64,000 nt of DNA from Eretmocerus hayati. Taxonomy: Eukaryota > Arthropoda > Insecta > Hymenoptera > Aphelinidae. Each line of letters begins with the position of its first letter. The first letter of the stretch is position 1. The position numbers were made by a program, and so were the translations under genes. The stretch covers positions 112,966,246 through 113,030,245 of the forward strand of contig CM056742.1 of NCBI GenBank assembly GCA_029851415.1. Direction: 5' to 3'. The notes beneath the pieces were generated by a model. It ran no database searches. It saw nothing but the letters and a program-made list of their open reading frames with translations, and was not told the DNA's origin. Of the stretch, positions 35,340 to 45,704 are shown in pieces.

Positions 35340-36212
35340 TAGGGATGCCGCGATATTCGAGATTTCTCGCTCTCGTCTCGATCTCGTCTCGCACTGGCGA
35401 GACGAGATCGAGGCGAGAGGGTATCAGTAATTTATCGCTCGAGACGATAAGAAGTTTTGTTCTCGCCGAGGCTCTCGTCGAGATATCGACAAAAAACACT
35501 CTAAATTGTAGCTCATCATATTTCATCATATTTATTCGATCAAAATAACATATTTGTTCAATTGTCTTTCTGACAACCGACAGGAATATTTGTTTTGGAG
35601 CAAGAACACTTCATTTTTCCTATATATTAACTTTATAGATGTCCGCTTTTAAATTTGATTTCATCCATGAATTTAGACTTAAGGATGCTCTGATACTCTC
35701 ATGGCTCCGCCGATTTCTTAAATGAGTCATTATCAATGAAACATCAGAAAAAGCGCGTTCAACTGGCACTAACGTAGCTTGTATGTTCAAGATATCTCTA
35801 GCTATTCGGCTTAGTGATGGATACGTGTATGAGTGGTCTTTCCACGATAAAAGGATGTCCGTTGTTTCTTCAGTAGCTCTGGCAGCTCTCAAATACTCAT
35901 TTATCTCTTTCTTCCAACTTCGGGACTCAGACGTATCAGTCTTAACCCATAGATATTTCAGATTCAACAAGTTTTTGGATTTCTGAGTTTTAACTTGAGT
36001 TGTGGTATTACAATCACTTGTTGGCTATGGAGCGCATATGAAGCCGAGGAGTAATGATACATCATTATTATTGAACAACTCTCGTCGAGAGTCTCGCTCG
36101 ATAACGAGACGAGACGAGACGATAACGAGACGATAACCAAATTTTTTAATTTTTTCGAGAGCGAGACGATAACTCCCAATTCCTCGTCTCATCTCGTCTC
36201 GCGGCATCCCTA
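35340..36212. mobile_element. internally deleted hAT transposon, 8-bp target duplication
   Basis: The ends are TAGGGATGCCGCGA and TCGCGGCATCCCTA. The flanks AATCTGAT (35332-35339) and AATCCGAT (36213-36220) form an 8-bp duplication with one mismatch, as expected for hAT. Subterminal regions are rich in CTCGTCTCG/CGAGACGAG words on both sides, likely transposase-binding sites. Inside is only the C-terminal part of a hAT transposase on the minus strand. Confidence 0.92.
35620..35970 (-). pseudogene. hAT transposase C-terminal dimerisation region
   Basis: The frame of 116 codons includes YPSLSRIARDILNIQA, then VPVERAFSDVSLI and LRNRRSHESIRASLSL. This is the hallmark hAT C-terminal dimerisation motif. 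The BED zinc finger and most of the RNase H-like catalytic region are absent, so the element is non-autonomous. The frame itself has no internal stop. Confidence 0.9.
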
Positions 36213-36665
36213 AATCCGATCATGTTCAGAAAGTAAGCATTTTTTGCCTCTCAATTTGACCCCAGGTTCTCGCTTTGATATTTTGCATCTTCAAATGATC
36301 AGTGGAAATCTTTCGAGTGAGGTCATGAAACATAATTTTGACAGTGCAGGAATGCACTTTGGAACAAATTCGGGCAAGAAATGATCTAGATAGCAAGAGC
36401 ACTCTCTTTGAGTTGCTCTTATATCATTGGGATTTGAGTGTTACAAAGTCACCCCGGTTTACGGGGTGACTTTGGACGGCCTGTTTTTTGCTATTATTCA
36501 AGAAATCACTCAAATACAGAGAAAAATAGCTGCACGGTCTTGTTGCTGGAGTCGAGACTGACATTTCGACATATTATGAGGTCATGAAATGTGCTTGCGT
36601 CGTACAAAGATTCAAGCCGGAAGTACAAAACTGTTCCAAAGTCACCCCGGTTGCACGGTAGTCAA

Positions 36666-38339
36666 ATTTTCGAACTGTTGATGTCGTTACTGTCGAGTCA
36701 TTGATTGTTATTATCGGTAAATAAATTTTGGGGTCGGAATAGACCCTTTCCCAAATTGTGATTCCTCCGTGTACTTTCGTTAAGGGAGCTAAACCTACAA
36801 CTTACTTCCACTCCAGATACCAGAATATCTAAAACGCCTAAAACTGATTTCTAAAGAACAGCATCTAATGCATTTTTTTATCATGACAGACTGATGAGCT
36901 CGACGAGGAAGCTCTCTTCTCATGGAACATGAACTTATCTTGGCTGACCCACGAATGATGACTCTCAAAACAGGATAACGGTGGTTGATATTGAATCTAG
37001 GATACACCCAAACGGGATGGAGCATTTTTCAAATCGCTATCATCTAGATTTGACCGCAATTATGCACAAAACCGAAATAATGATGATGGAATTTGAACCA
37101 TGGTCATTTTTGTATTTTTATCCATGACAAAATCTTGAGTATTTGATTTTGTTTCGAAAACCCCACGGAGGCTATTTCAGTTCCCATTGGATGTTATTTT
37201 CGACACCAGACCAAATCCATGTAAGATCAGGCAGCGAAAATACTTGTGGTTACGGATTTCCCTGTCGATGAGATATATCATAGAGATAAATTGAGTCGAC
37301 GAGTATCTTCTCGTTTGTCCTATTTCTCCCTCTTGCCATAGCTGTTCGCAGTTCAAGTTAGTCGCCGGGAAACCGATTTCATGTGAAACTTGCATCTTCA
37401 AATTTGTGAAGATAGAACCATCCGAAAGCTGTTCAATATCCTCAATCGAATCTTGTGGCATGCAGTTGGTTATCAAATTATGCGTTCAGGAAGGAACTCG
37501 TTTTTAATGCGAAATCATCGAAGTTGGACATCTTCCATGCGCAATCCCATTTGGGGATGATGTTTTTCCATACTACAAGACTGGCGATATCGTCGCTCGC
37601 TAACGCTCGCTCCGTTCTGTGAGGTATACATACGCGGCAATCAACTTTTTAAGAAATCCTTGATAAAATGTGAACGTCTGAATGACCAATAAGACAATGA
37701 CCAGAATAAAAAAAATTACTCAATTCAAGACTAGGGTGTAACGCTAGAATTGGATTTGAAAAAAACACTAAGTTAAATAAAAAGTTTAAAAACTTTTGGG
37801 CACAAGGATAATTCAGTAAAACAATGACGTTATCGTAAACAAAAATGAATATATATCTATATATATATATATATATATAAATTTATTCTTACATCTAATT
37901 AGAACATAAATTCCATATTTTTTCTACGATTAAGATATAAACTCAACTTTAATATCCTTATTACGACCGACAGTGGATATGCCGTTGAACTAATCCATTT
38001 CTCATGGGAAAAAACCAGCGAAAGAATAAAATATATTCACCTCATGTATAACTTTTCGTTCAAACACTAAACTATCCCTAATAAACAATAACCGTAAAGG
38101 CAATAACAGAATTTTTTGGAGTTCTCACGTATCTTCAAACCAGCCCTAAAACACATACATAATTTCAAACCATTATAATGCGGGCTTATCGATAGAACAT
38201 TCACATATACTTTGTTCATCGTTAAGACAGTCTCCACCCTGTGTAACGCAGAGAGTAATAGTATAAAGTGGAAATAGTAAATTGTGTACCCGAGTGCCAC
38301 TATCGCGTGCATTTATTCTTCACACTGCAACACCTTATC
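36666..38339. other. Mctp: intronic DNA, with a short AT microsatellite
   Basis: An (AT)n run sits near 37850-37880. Beyond this I see no exon, RNA gene or repeat. The open frame of 99 codons at 37177-37476 on the minus strand has no recognisable motif. Confidence 0.35.
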
Positions 38340-39535
38340 ATTCTTACTGCACACCATAATAATAATTATCATAATCATCATCATTAACATCCTCATAACA
38401 TCTTCATCATTATAACTTCATAAGCTTTATCATCACCATTATGCATTAACCATTTTCATCATCACATATCCATCATTTTCATCACCATTCATTACTTACA
38501 TCATTCAAAACGCCAATGATCGCCGATGTAGAGAAGAAATTCTTCTCTACTGAGGAGGGTGAGGCACACATTAAACCTTTTCATTACCACGCTTCATTAC
38601 ATCTTCACTAATTTCATCATCATCATCGAAACACATCATATATTCTTCCATCATACAATCACCAAATCATTATTTAACTATATTTAATGTACACCAACAT
38701 TTAAATATCATTCACTCCATTCCTTCAATATCATCCATTCTCCATACCTATATCAATACCATTTATTAACTAAATTAACTCCATCCAGACATCATAAGAA
38801 ACATCGAATATTCTCACATCAGACATTCTCCAAACCATTAATTGACTATATTAATTAGTCATCATTAAAACATTATACATCAAACAACGTTTCATCGAAT
38901 ATTCATCAAACATTCATTTACCATATCTTCATCACCACCATTCATTACTCACCTCATTCAAAACGCCAATGATCGCCGATGTAGAGATGAAATTCATCTC
39001 TATTGAGGAGGGTGAGGCACACATTAACCATTCTCGTCATCATCAATCATCACATATTCATCATTTTCATCACCATTCATTACTCACATCGTTCATAACG
39101 CCAATGATCGCCGATGTAGACATGAAATTCATCTCTACTGAGGAGGGTGAGGCACACATTAACCATTCTCATCATCATCAATTATCACATATTCATCATT
39201 TTTATCACCATTCGTCACTCACATCATTCATAACGCCAATGATCGCCGATGTAGAGATGGAATTCATCTCTACTGAGGAGGGTGAGGCACATATTAACCA
39301 TTCTCATCATCATCAACCATCACATATTCATCATTTTCATCAGCATTCATCACTCACATCATTCATGACGCCAATGATCGCCGATGTAGAGATGAAATTA
39401 ATCTATACTGAGGAGGGTGAGGCACACATTAAACATTTTCATCATCATTAATCATCACATGTTCATCAGTTCCATCATCATATTGAAAACACATCAAATA
39501 TTCTCACATCACATTACACACACTAATCATCATGG
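38340..39535 (+). repeat. ATC-rich region with 135-bp tandem repeat
   Basis: ATGATCGCCGATGTAGA recurs at exact 135-bp spacing (GATCGCC at 38971, 39106, 39241 and 39376), with an isolated earlier unit near 38520. Each unit carries a GAGATGAAATTCATCTC palindrome, a GAGGAGGGTGAGGCACA word and a TCATCATCA stretch. Since 135 is a multiple of three, a 160-codon frame of 45-residue repeats remains open over 38969-39451. Substitutions between units include several amino-acid changes. I treat it as a satellite, not a gene, but the frame has no stop. Confidence 0.7.
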
Positions 39536-39562
39536 AAACATCATACATCAAACATATTATAA

Positions 39563-39825
39563 GGTTGATGACAGATAAAGCGCTACGCTACGATTTTGCG
39601 CCACGCCACGACGCGCTATCGCACGCCACGACCCGAAAATTAATTCCAGCGAACCCGACCATCGATGGATTTGATTCATTCTCGTAATCAACGACTGGTT
39701 CTGTAACAATAAATCCAGTCCATCGATGGCCGGGTTCGCTGGAATGAATTTTTAGGTCGTGGTGTGCGATAGCGTGTCGTGGCGTGGCGCAAAATCGTGG
39801 CGTAGCGCTTTATCTGTCATCACCC
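39563..39825. mobile_element. MITE-like foldback, 263 bp, TAA target duplication
   Basis: The left end GGTTGATGACAGATAAAGCG is mirrored by GCTTTATCTGTCATCACCC. The arms are about 110 bp, nearly perfect and rich in CGCTACG/CGCCACGCCACGA words, with a loop of about 45 bp. TAA lies on both sides (39560-39562 and 39826-39828). A 3-bp TWA duplication and ends beginning GGG/GGT suit the PIF/Harbinger group. Non-coding. Confidence 0.82.
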
Positions 39826-39828
39826 TAA

Positions 39829-40059
39829 GAACCCACAATTGACCGATAGACTCACGACCGGATCAGGTGATGAAACCATTCTCCTGCGAATGTTTGAAGA
39901 CTTAGTGTAGTTCACGAACTAAATCTAAGTCCGATACGCAGACGCTTAAGGGAATTTGGTGAATTCTAATGAAAAGGAAGGAGTCTGACAGATGCACAAA
40001 CACTCGACAGTAGACCCAAAATACAGTTATCGATATAGAGAAAAGACCAATGATTTTGA
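39829..40059. other. Mctp: spacer, nothing recognised
   Basis: Short AT-rich interval between the MITE and the tandem palindrome cluster. Confidence 0.3.
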
Positions 40060-40450
40060 GGTAGGTTAAGTCAATATACGGGAAAATCTAGTGATTTCCC
40101 CAAAAAAAGGGTATATCGATATAGGTGTAAGAGTCGAATTAGAGGAAAATATAGGAGAAATATATATTTTAAGGTGAGGTTAGTAGATGCAATGGGAAAA
40201 TCTCGAGATTTCCCAAACGATATAGGGAAAACTAGTGATTTTAAGGTAAATTTAGTCGATCTAGGGGAAAATCTAGTTATTTTCCAAAAAGAGTAATCGA
40301 TGTAGGAAAACTAGTATTTTAAGGTAAAGCTAGTCGATCTAGGGGAAAATCTAGTGATTTTCCGGGTAAGGTTAGATCATCTAGGGAAAAATCTAGTGAT
40401 TTTTCGGGTAAGTTTAGAGCATCTAGGGGGAAATCTAGTGATTCCGGACG
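40060..40450. repeat. degenerate tandem array of AAAATCTAGTGATTTTCC palindromes
   Basis: GGGGAAAATCTAGTGATTTT-like words recur every 40-50 bp, interspersed with AAGGTAARNTTAGTCGATCT. Each core (GGAAAATC-TAGT-GATTTTCC) is itself an inverted repeat. The array degrades leftward. Confidence 0.6.
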
Positions 40451-41863
40451 ATGAATGGTCATTCAAATTAATATATATATATATAATATAATAATATGAG
40501 CAAAATGGTGGAATGAACCTAGCTGATGCTTTTCTGGAAGCAGCGGTGTCCATTTTGTGTGGTGAATTTTTTTTCTTTGCTCTTTGTCATCCATCTTCTA
40601 GCAAGTTGATACATCAAGACGCAACATGGATTGATGAACAATAGCGCGATATCGCGGGATAGGTAGAATTCGTTGCTTTTCAGTTGATCGGCAGGATTTC
40701 GTGGGAAGTGAACCAATTGACGGTGAGAACGAACAGATCTGTCGTGAGATGAGCCAGTTCACTATCTCCCTCCATAATGGTCGGATTGTCAGGACACACA
40801 AATCATCTTAGAGCTTTGAGATACCCCGATTCCTTATGCGCGCATTAAAAAAATATCTGTGAAAGCAAGAGAAACAATAAAGCCACTTGGAAGAGGAACA
40901 TGTATTCGGAGTAGCTGTTTGTGCACACAAATATGTCCAAATCGGTACATTTGTCGGGTTACATACTTTCCAGAAGTTCAGCTCCACGAATTTATCATTT
41001 TATTCCATTTCGTAGATACTTTTTCGATGCACGCTTAAAAAGTCGGGACATTTCGAAGGTCTTGCGCAATTTGTGTGTCTGATCATTGTAAAGTAAGATA
41101 GAAAACTTGCCTATTCCACCTCAAATCTGTTCATTTTGAGCTTCAATATATTTAGCTCCCACCCAATCCCACAGAACAACTCAAAAGCACCGAACCATAC
41201 ATATCTCGTGACGTCGCGCATGACCTCACGTGTAAGGTACAGTTCTCATCGGCATTGGGATAACGACTCGGGCTACTAATCGGGTCGGGTTACCACTACT
41301 TTTCACCAATCCGTGTTGCGTCGTGGTGCATTGTCTCACTAAAAGATGGACAGAAGCAGAAGAAAACATTCTTAGCGCCAACCGCACGAATTTTATCATA
41401 TTCTTCACATCTTGTAGATTCTCAAAGGAAAAAAATTGAGCCGAAAGAGGATCGGACACGGAAAATATTCAGTTCTGATGATTTTGCATTCAAAACGGTT
41501 TTGTTCCAAATTGTTCATCAAATTTTCTATTGTCAAGATGATTCTCGATATATAATATAATTTACCAATTGAATGTCATAAGATTCGGAGGAAAATATTG
41601 AACAACTTTCGGATGATCCTAATATTCTGACCGATTTGAAGATGCCAATTTTACAAAACTAACTTGCCGAACACTAATTTGGATGGAGCACAGCTTTGAC
41701 AGCAAGCGGAATCAGGGCATACAAGAAAATACGTGTCGACAATTTCCATCTCTGGAATAATATATTTCATCGACAGAGGAGTCCGTGACCTCAAGTATTG
41801 TCACTGCCTGATCTTATATGGATGCAGTTACCGATGGCTACCATATATATTATAAGTAGTTGA
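40451..41863. other. Mctp: intronic DNA, nothing recognised
   Basis: Starts with a short (AT)n tract near 40470-40490. No exon, RNA gene or clear repeat is visible. Confidence 0.35.
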
Positions 41864-44800
41864 GCTACGTCCCTGAAGCAAGCCCAGGCAAGAACTGCCA
41901 AACCGAAAATGACTATGCCAACAATTATTACTTTTTTATTGCTAATTTATTACCACAAAGCCGATTTCATTGCTCTTTCCGTTCTCGGAAAATCGAGTCC
42001 TGGGCTTACGGAAGCTGAAGCTAGGCCAAACATTGACGAAAGAGCAGTGGGACGGGATCAACTCACGACTCATATTTTGTTACTTTTTCATTGCTCTAAG
42101 AATCCAGGAACAACATGGGATTAAGTTCAAAGATGGCGGAGATATAACGATTTTGGGCTGGAATCATATAAAGCTAGCCCAGGCATGATGTGAAAAAGGG
42201 TTCTGCAGGTATGAGACTCAACTGATATTTTATTACTTTTTCATCGCTCAAAGAATCCATGGACAAAATGGGGCCAAGTTCAAAAATGGCCGAGTAATGG
42301 TGGATAGACTGGGCGGAAATCGGCGAAACTCGTATATATGTATACTCGGAATACTCAGTTTGGGTGACTGATAGTGGTGAAATCTCCCTTTCTGACCCAT
42401 GAACAACATTGACAACAGGACGACAGATGTAGGGATCGCCCTCTCTGAAATTTCCGAGACCCTCAGAATCTATTACTGCCCAGCAATTGGACGGGAAATG
42501 GTATAATTCACGGGAATCATCGAAATATCGACTTTAGAATGGATTTATGAGGAATTCTGCCAGACTCACACGTGCCAAACATCCGAAAGATGATGAACGA
42601 TGAGGAGATTGCCACCCCCGAGATTCCTGAGACCCTCAGAATTTATTACCACCCGAGAAGTGGCCAGTAAATGGTGCAGCTCGCGGTCATCATCGGGATG
42701 TCGAGTTTTGAGTGGATTCATAACGAATTCAGTGGGTCTGACTCGTGCCGAACATCTAAGACATGACAACTAATAGAGTAATGACCTTCTCTGAGATTCC
42801 TGAGACCCTCAGAATCTATTACCGCCCGGGAATTGGACAGAAAATGGTACAGCTCGCGGTCATTATCGGGATGTCGAGTTTTGAGTGGATTCATGACGAA
42901 TTCTGTGGGTCTGACCCGTGCCAAACATCGAGAACATGACAACGAATGGAGTCATCACCTCCTCTGAAATTTCTGAGACCCTCAGAATTCATTACCGCCC
43001 AGCAATTGGACAGAAAATGGTACAATTCACGAAAATCATCGAAATATTAACTTCGGAATGGATTTATGAGGAATCCTGCCAGACACACACGTGCCAAACA
43101 TCCGAGAGATGATGAACGATGAGGACCTCGCTGGCCCCGAGATTCCTGAGACCCTCAGAATTTATCACCACCCAGCAATTGGACTGAAAATTGTACAATT
43201 CACGGATATCATCGAAATGTCGGCTTGAGAATCGATTCATGAGAAATTCCGTCACCCTGACCCGTGCCAAACATCCACAAGATGATTATCGATGTCGAAT
43301 ATCTCCTTTTTTGGCAATGACTCTATCCGTTGTCATGTTCTCGATGTTTGGTACGGGTCAGACCCACAGAATTCGTCATGAATCCACTCAGAACTCGACA
43401 TCCCGATAATGACCGCGAGCTGCACCATTTCCTGTCCATTTCTCGGCCGGTAATGAATTCTGAGGGTCTCAGGAATCTCGGAGGTGGCAATCTCCTCATT
43501 GTTCATCATTTTCCGGATGTTTGGCACGTGTGGGTCTGGCAGGATTCCTCATAAATCCACTTCGAAGTCGATATTCCGATGATTTCCGTGAATTGTACCA
43601 TTTTCCGTCCAATCGCTGGGTGGTAATAAATCCTGAGGGTCTCAGATATCTCAGAGAAGGTAATAACTCTATTCGTTGTCATGTTCTCCATGTTTGGCAT
43701 GGGTCAGACCCACAGAATTCGTTATGAATCAACTCAGAACTCCATATCCCGATGATGACCACGACCTGCACCGTTTTTTGTCCACTCTTCGGGTGGTAAT
43801 GAGTTCTGAGAGTCTCAGGGATCTCGGGGGTGGCAACCTCCTGACCGTTCATCATCTCTTGGATGTTTGGCACGTGTGAGTCTGGCAGAATTCCTCATGA
43901 ATCCATTCCGAAGTCCATATTTCGATGATTTCCGCGAGCTCTACAATTTTCTGTCCAGTTGCCGGGCGGTAATAAATTCTGAGGGTCTCAGGAATTCCGG
44001 GGGTGGCAATTCCCTCATCGTTCATCATCTTTCGAATATTTGGCACGTGTGAGCCTGGCAGGATTCCTCATAGACCCATTCCCAAGCCGATATTTCGATG
44101 ATCTCCGCGAGCTGTACCATTTTCTGTCCAATTGCCGGGTGGTAATCAATTCTGGGGGTCTCAGATATCTCAGAGAAGGTAATGACTCTATTTGTTGTCA
44201 TGTTTCAGATGTTTGGCACGGGTCAGAACCACACAATTCGTCAAGAATCCACTCAGAATTCGACATCCCGACGATGACCGCGAGCTGCACCATTTCGTGT
44301 CCACTTGTCGGGTGGTAATAAATTCTGAGCGTCTCGGGTATCTAGGGGGTGGCAATCCCCTCATTGTTCATCATCTTCTGGATGTTTGGCACGTGTGAGT
44401 CTGGCAGAATTTCTCATAAATCCATTCCAAAGTCGATATTTCGATGATTTCCGTAAATTGTACCATTTTCCGTCAAATTGCTGGGCGGTAATAAATTCTG
44501 AGGGTCTCGGAAATTCCAGAGAGAGCGATCACTACATCTGTCGTCATGTTGTCAATGTTGTTTATGGGTCAGAAAGGGAGATTTCACCACTATTAGTCAC
44601 CCAAACTGAGTATTCCGAGTATATATACGAGTTTCGCCGATTTCCGTCCAGTCTATCCACCAGTACTCGGCCATTTTTGAACTTGGCGCCATTTTGTCCA
44701 TGGATTCTTCGAGCAATGAAAAAGTAATAAAATATCAGTTGAGTCTCATACCTGCAGAACCCTTTTTCACATCACCCCTGGGCTAGCTTCATATGATTTC

Positions 44801-45097
44801 AGCCCAAAATCGTTATCACTCCGCCATTTTTGAACTTAACGCCATTTTGTTCCTGGATTCTTAAAGCAATAAAAAAGTAACAGAAAATGAGTCATGATCT
44901 GATCCCGTCCCACTGCTCTTTCGTCAATGTTTGGGCTAGCTTCAGCTTCCGTCAGCCCAGGACTCGATTTTTCGAGAACGGAAAGAGCAATAAAATCGGC
45001 TTTGTAGTGATAAATTAGCAATAAAAAAGTAGTCGATTGTTGGCATAGTCATTTTTGGTTTGGCAAGACTTGCCTGGGCTAGCTTTAGGGACGTGGC
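41864..45097. mobile_element. foldback element with 173-bp tandem monomers
   Basis: The ends are GCTACGTCCCTGAAGCAAGC and GCTAGCTTTAGGGACGTGGC. The outer 0.7 kb of each arm is unique sequence in near-perfect inverted order. The inner parts are tandem arrays with exactly 173-bp spacing (CGTGCC at 42571, 42744, 42917, 43090 and 43263). The left arm holds about four to five monomers. The right arm holds about seven (GGCACGTG or GGTACGGG words from 43351 onward). Two alternating monomer types give a 346-bp super-period. Repeated 61-74-codon frames are by-products. No transposase and no clear target duplication. It lies 430 bp upstream of the last visible Mctp exon. Confidence 0.85.
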
Positions 45098-45527
45098 AGG
45101 GGATCTCTCAGGGTCATCAGAGATTGGTTCAGGACCAGTGTGTTGTGTTGGTAAGATCAATACCTGCGTCAATAACTCGCATGTGTATCGTTATGTATGA
45201 ATTCATACCATATTATCCAAGTAATCTAGTGATTTTTTGGTTGAAAGAACACAGAATATGATGGGCAATGTCAAATCGGTCGAAAGATTTGAAGATTTTC
45301 TAGAGTTTCGAGATTTTCCAGTTGAGATTCTCGTTCTGTCAAGTTTCTCGTTTTCGAGAGACTTGATAAAATGAGAATGGAATATTATCTCAACCTTTAT
45401 CGAGATGACCAAACAAATCTTGGAAAAATTAGATTTCTCGGAAACCTTAGTCTGAATCGTTTTTGATCGTCAGACAAAACGCCTCATCGTTGTTTCTTCC
45501 ATCAAGGTTATGATGATATTATAATAG
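45098..45527. other. Mctp: intron 3' part upstream of Mctp exon
   Basis: AT-rich, with small GAGATTTTC/GAAAATCTC palindromes near 45300-45440. It ends in the acceptor ATATTATAATAG. A more canonical-looking TTTACAG eight bases further on is out of phase with the conserved protein, so the upstream AG is chosen. Confidence 0.5.
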
Positions 45528-45670
45528 GTTTACAGGGCTCAAGGCCTGGTTGCTGCAGATCTGGGTGGAAAGAGCGATCCTTTTTGCGTCCTCGAGCTCG
45601 TTAATTCAAGATTGCAAACTCAAACCGAGTACAAAACCCTTACTCCCAACTGGCAGAAGATATTTACTTT
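45528..45670 (+). CDS. Mctp: Mctp exon: first half of C2C domain
   Basis: The exon reads [20 protein letters not shown], then [18 protein letters not shown], then TPNWQKIFT, with two bases left over for the next codon (donor TT|GTGAGT). It begins in phase 0, directly continuing GHLTVK of the exon ending at 12812. The aspartates of the C2 loop ([10 protein letters not shown]) are intact. The next exon should continue with the C2C strand carrying the second calcium loop, but I find no such sequence in the remaining 18 kb, so the following intron extends past the window. A 1.9 kb hairpin element begins 34 bp downstream of the donor. Confidence 0.94.
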
Positions 45671-45704
45671 GTGAGTACAGTATTAATAATATAATCTGCC
45701 AGTA

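Larger units (their letters stand above)
34078..36665. repeat. region with repeated GGGTGACTTTGTAAC words, hAT nested inside
   Basis: GGGTGACTTTGAACC (about 34085), CGACTTTGTAACG (about 34107), GGGTGACTTTGTAACA (about 34472), GTTACAAAGTCACCCCGG (about 36436), GGGGTGACTTTGG (about 36461) and GTTCCAAAGTCACCCCGG (about 36635) lie in opposite orientations on either side of the hAT insertion. This suggests one larger inverted-repeat element interrupted by the hAT. Outer ends are not defined. Confidence 0.45.

Noticed and set aside
42566..44727. Series of 61-113-codon open frames looking like a small gene family
   Set aside because: They repeat at exactly 173 bp in the foldback arms on both strands, frame by frame, so they are by-products of the tandem monomer.
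45535..45670. Acceptor TTTACAG at 45528-45534 for the third Mctp exon
   Set aside because: Using it would remove conserved residues VY and shift the phase; the upstream AATAG acceptor gives an in-frame VYRAQGL continuation.
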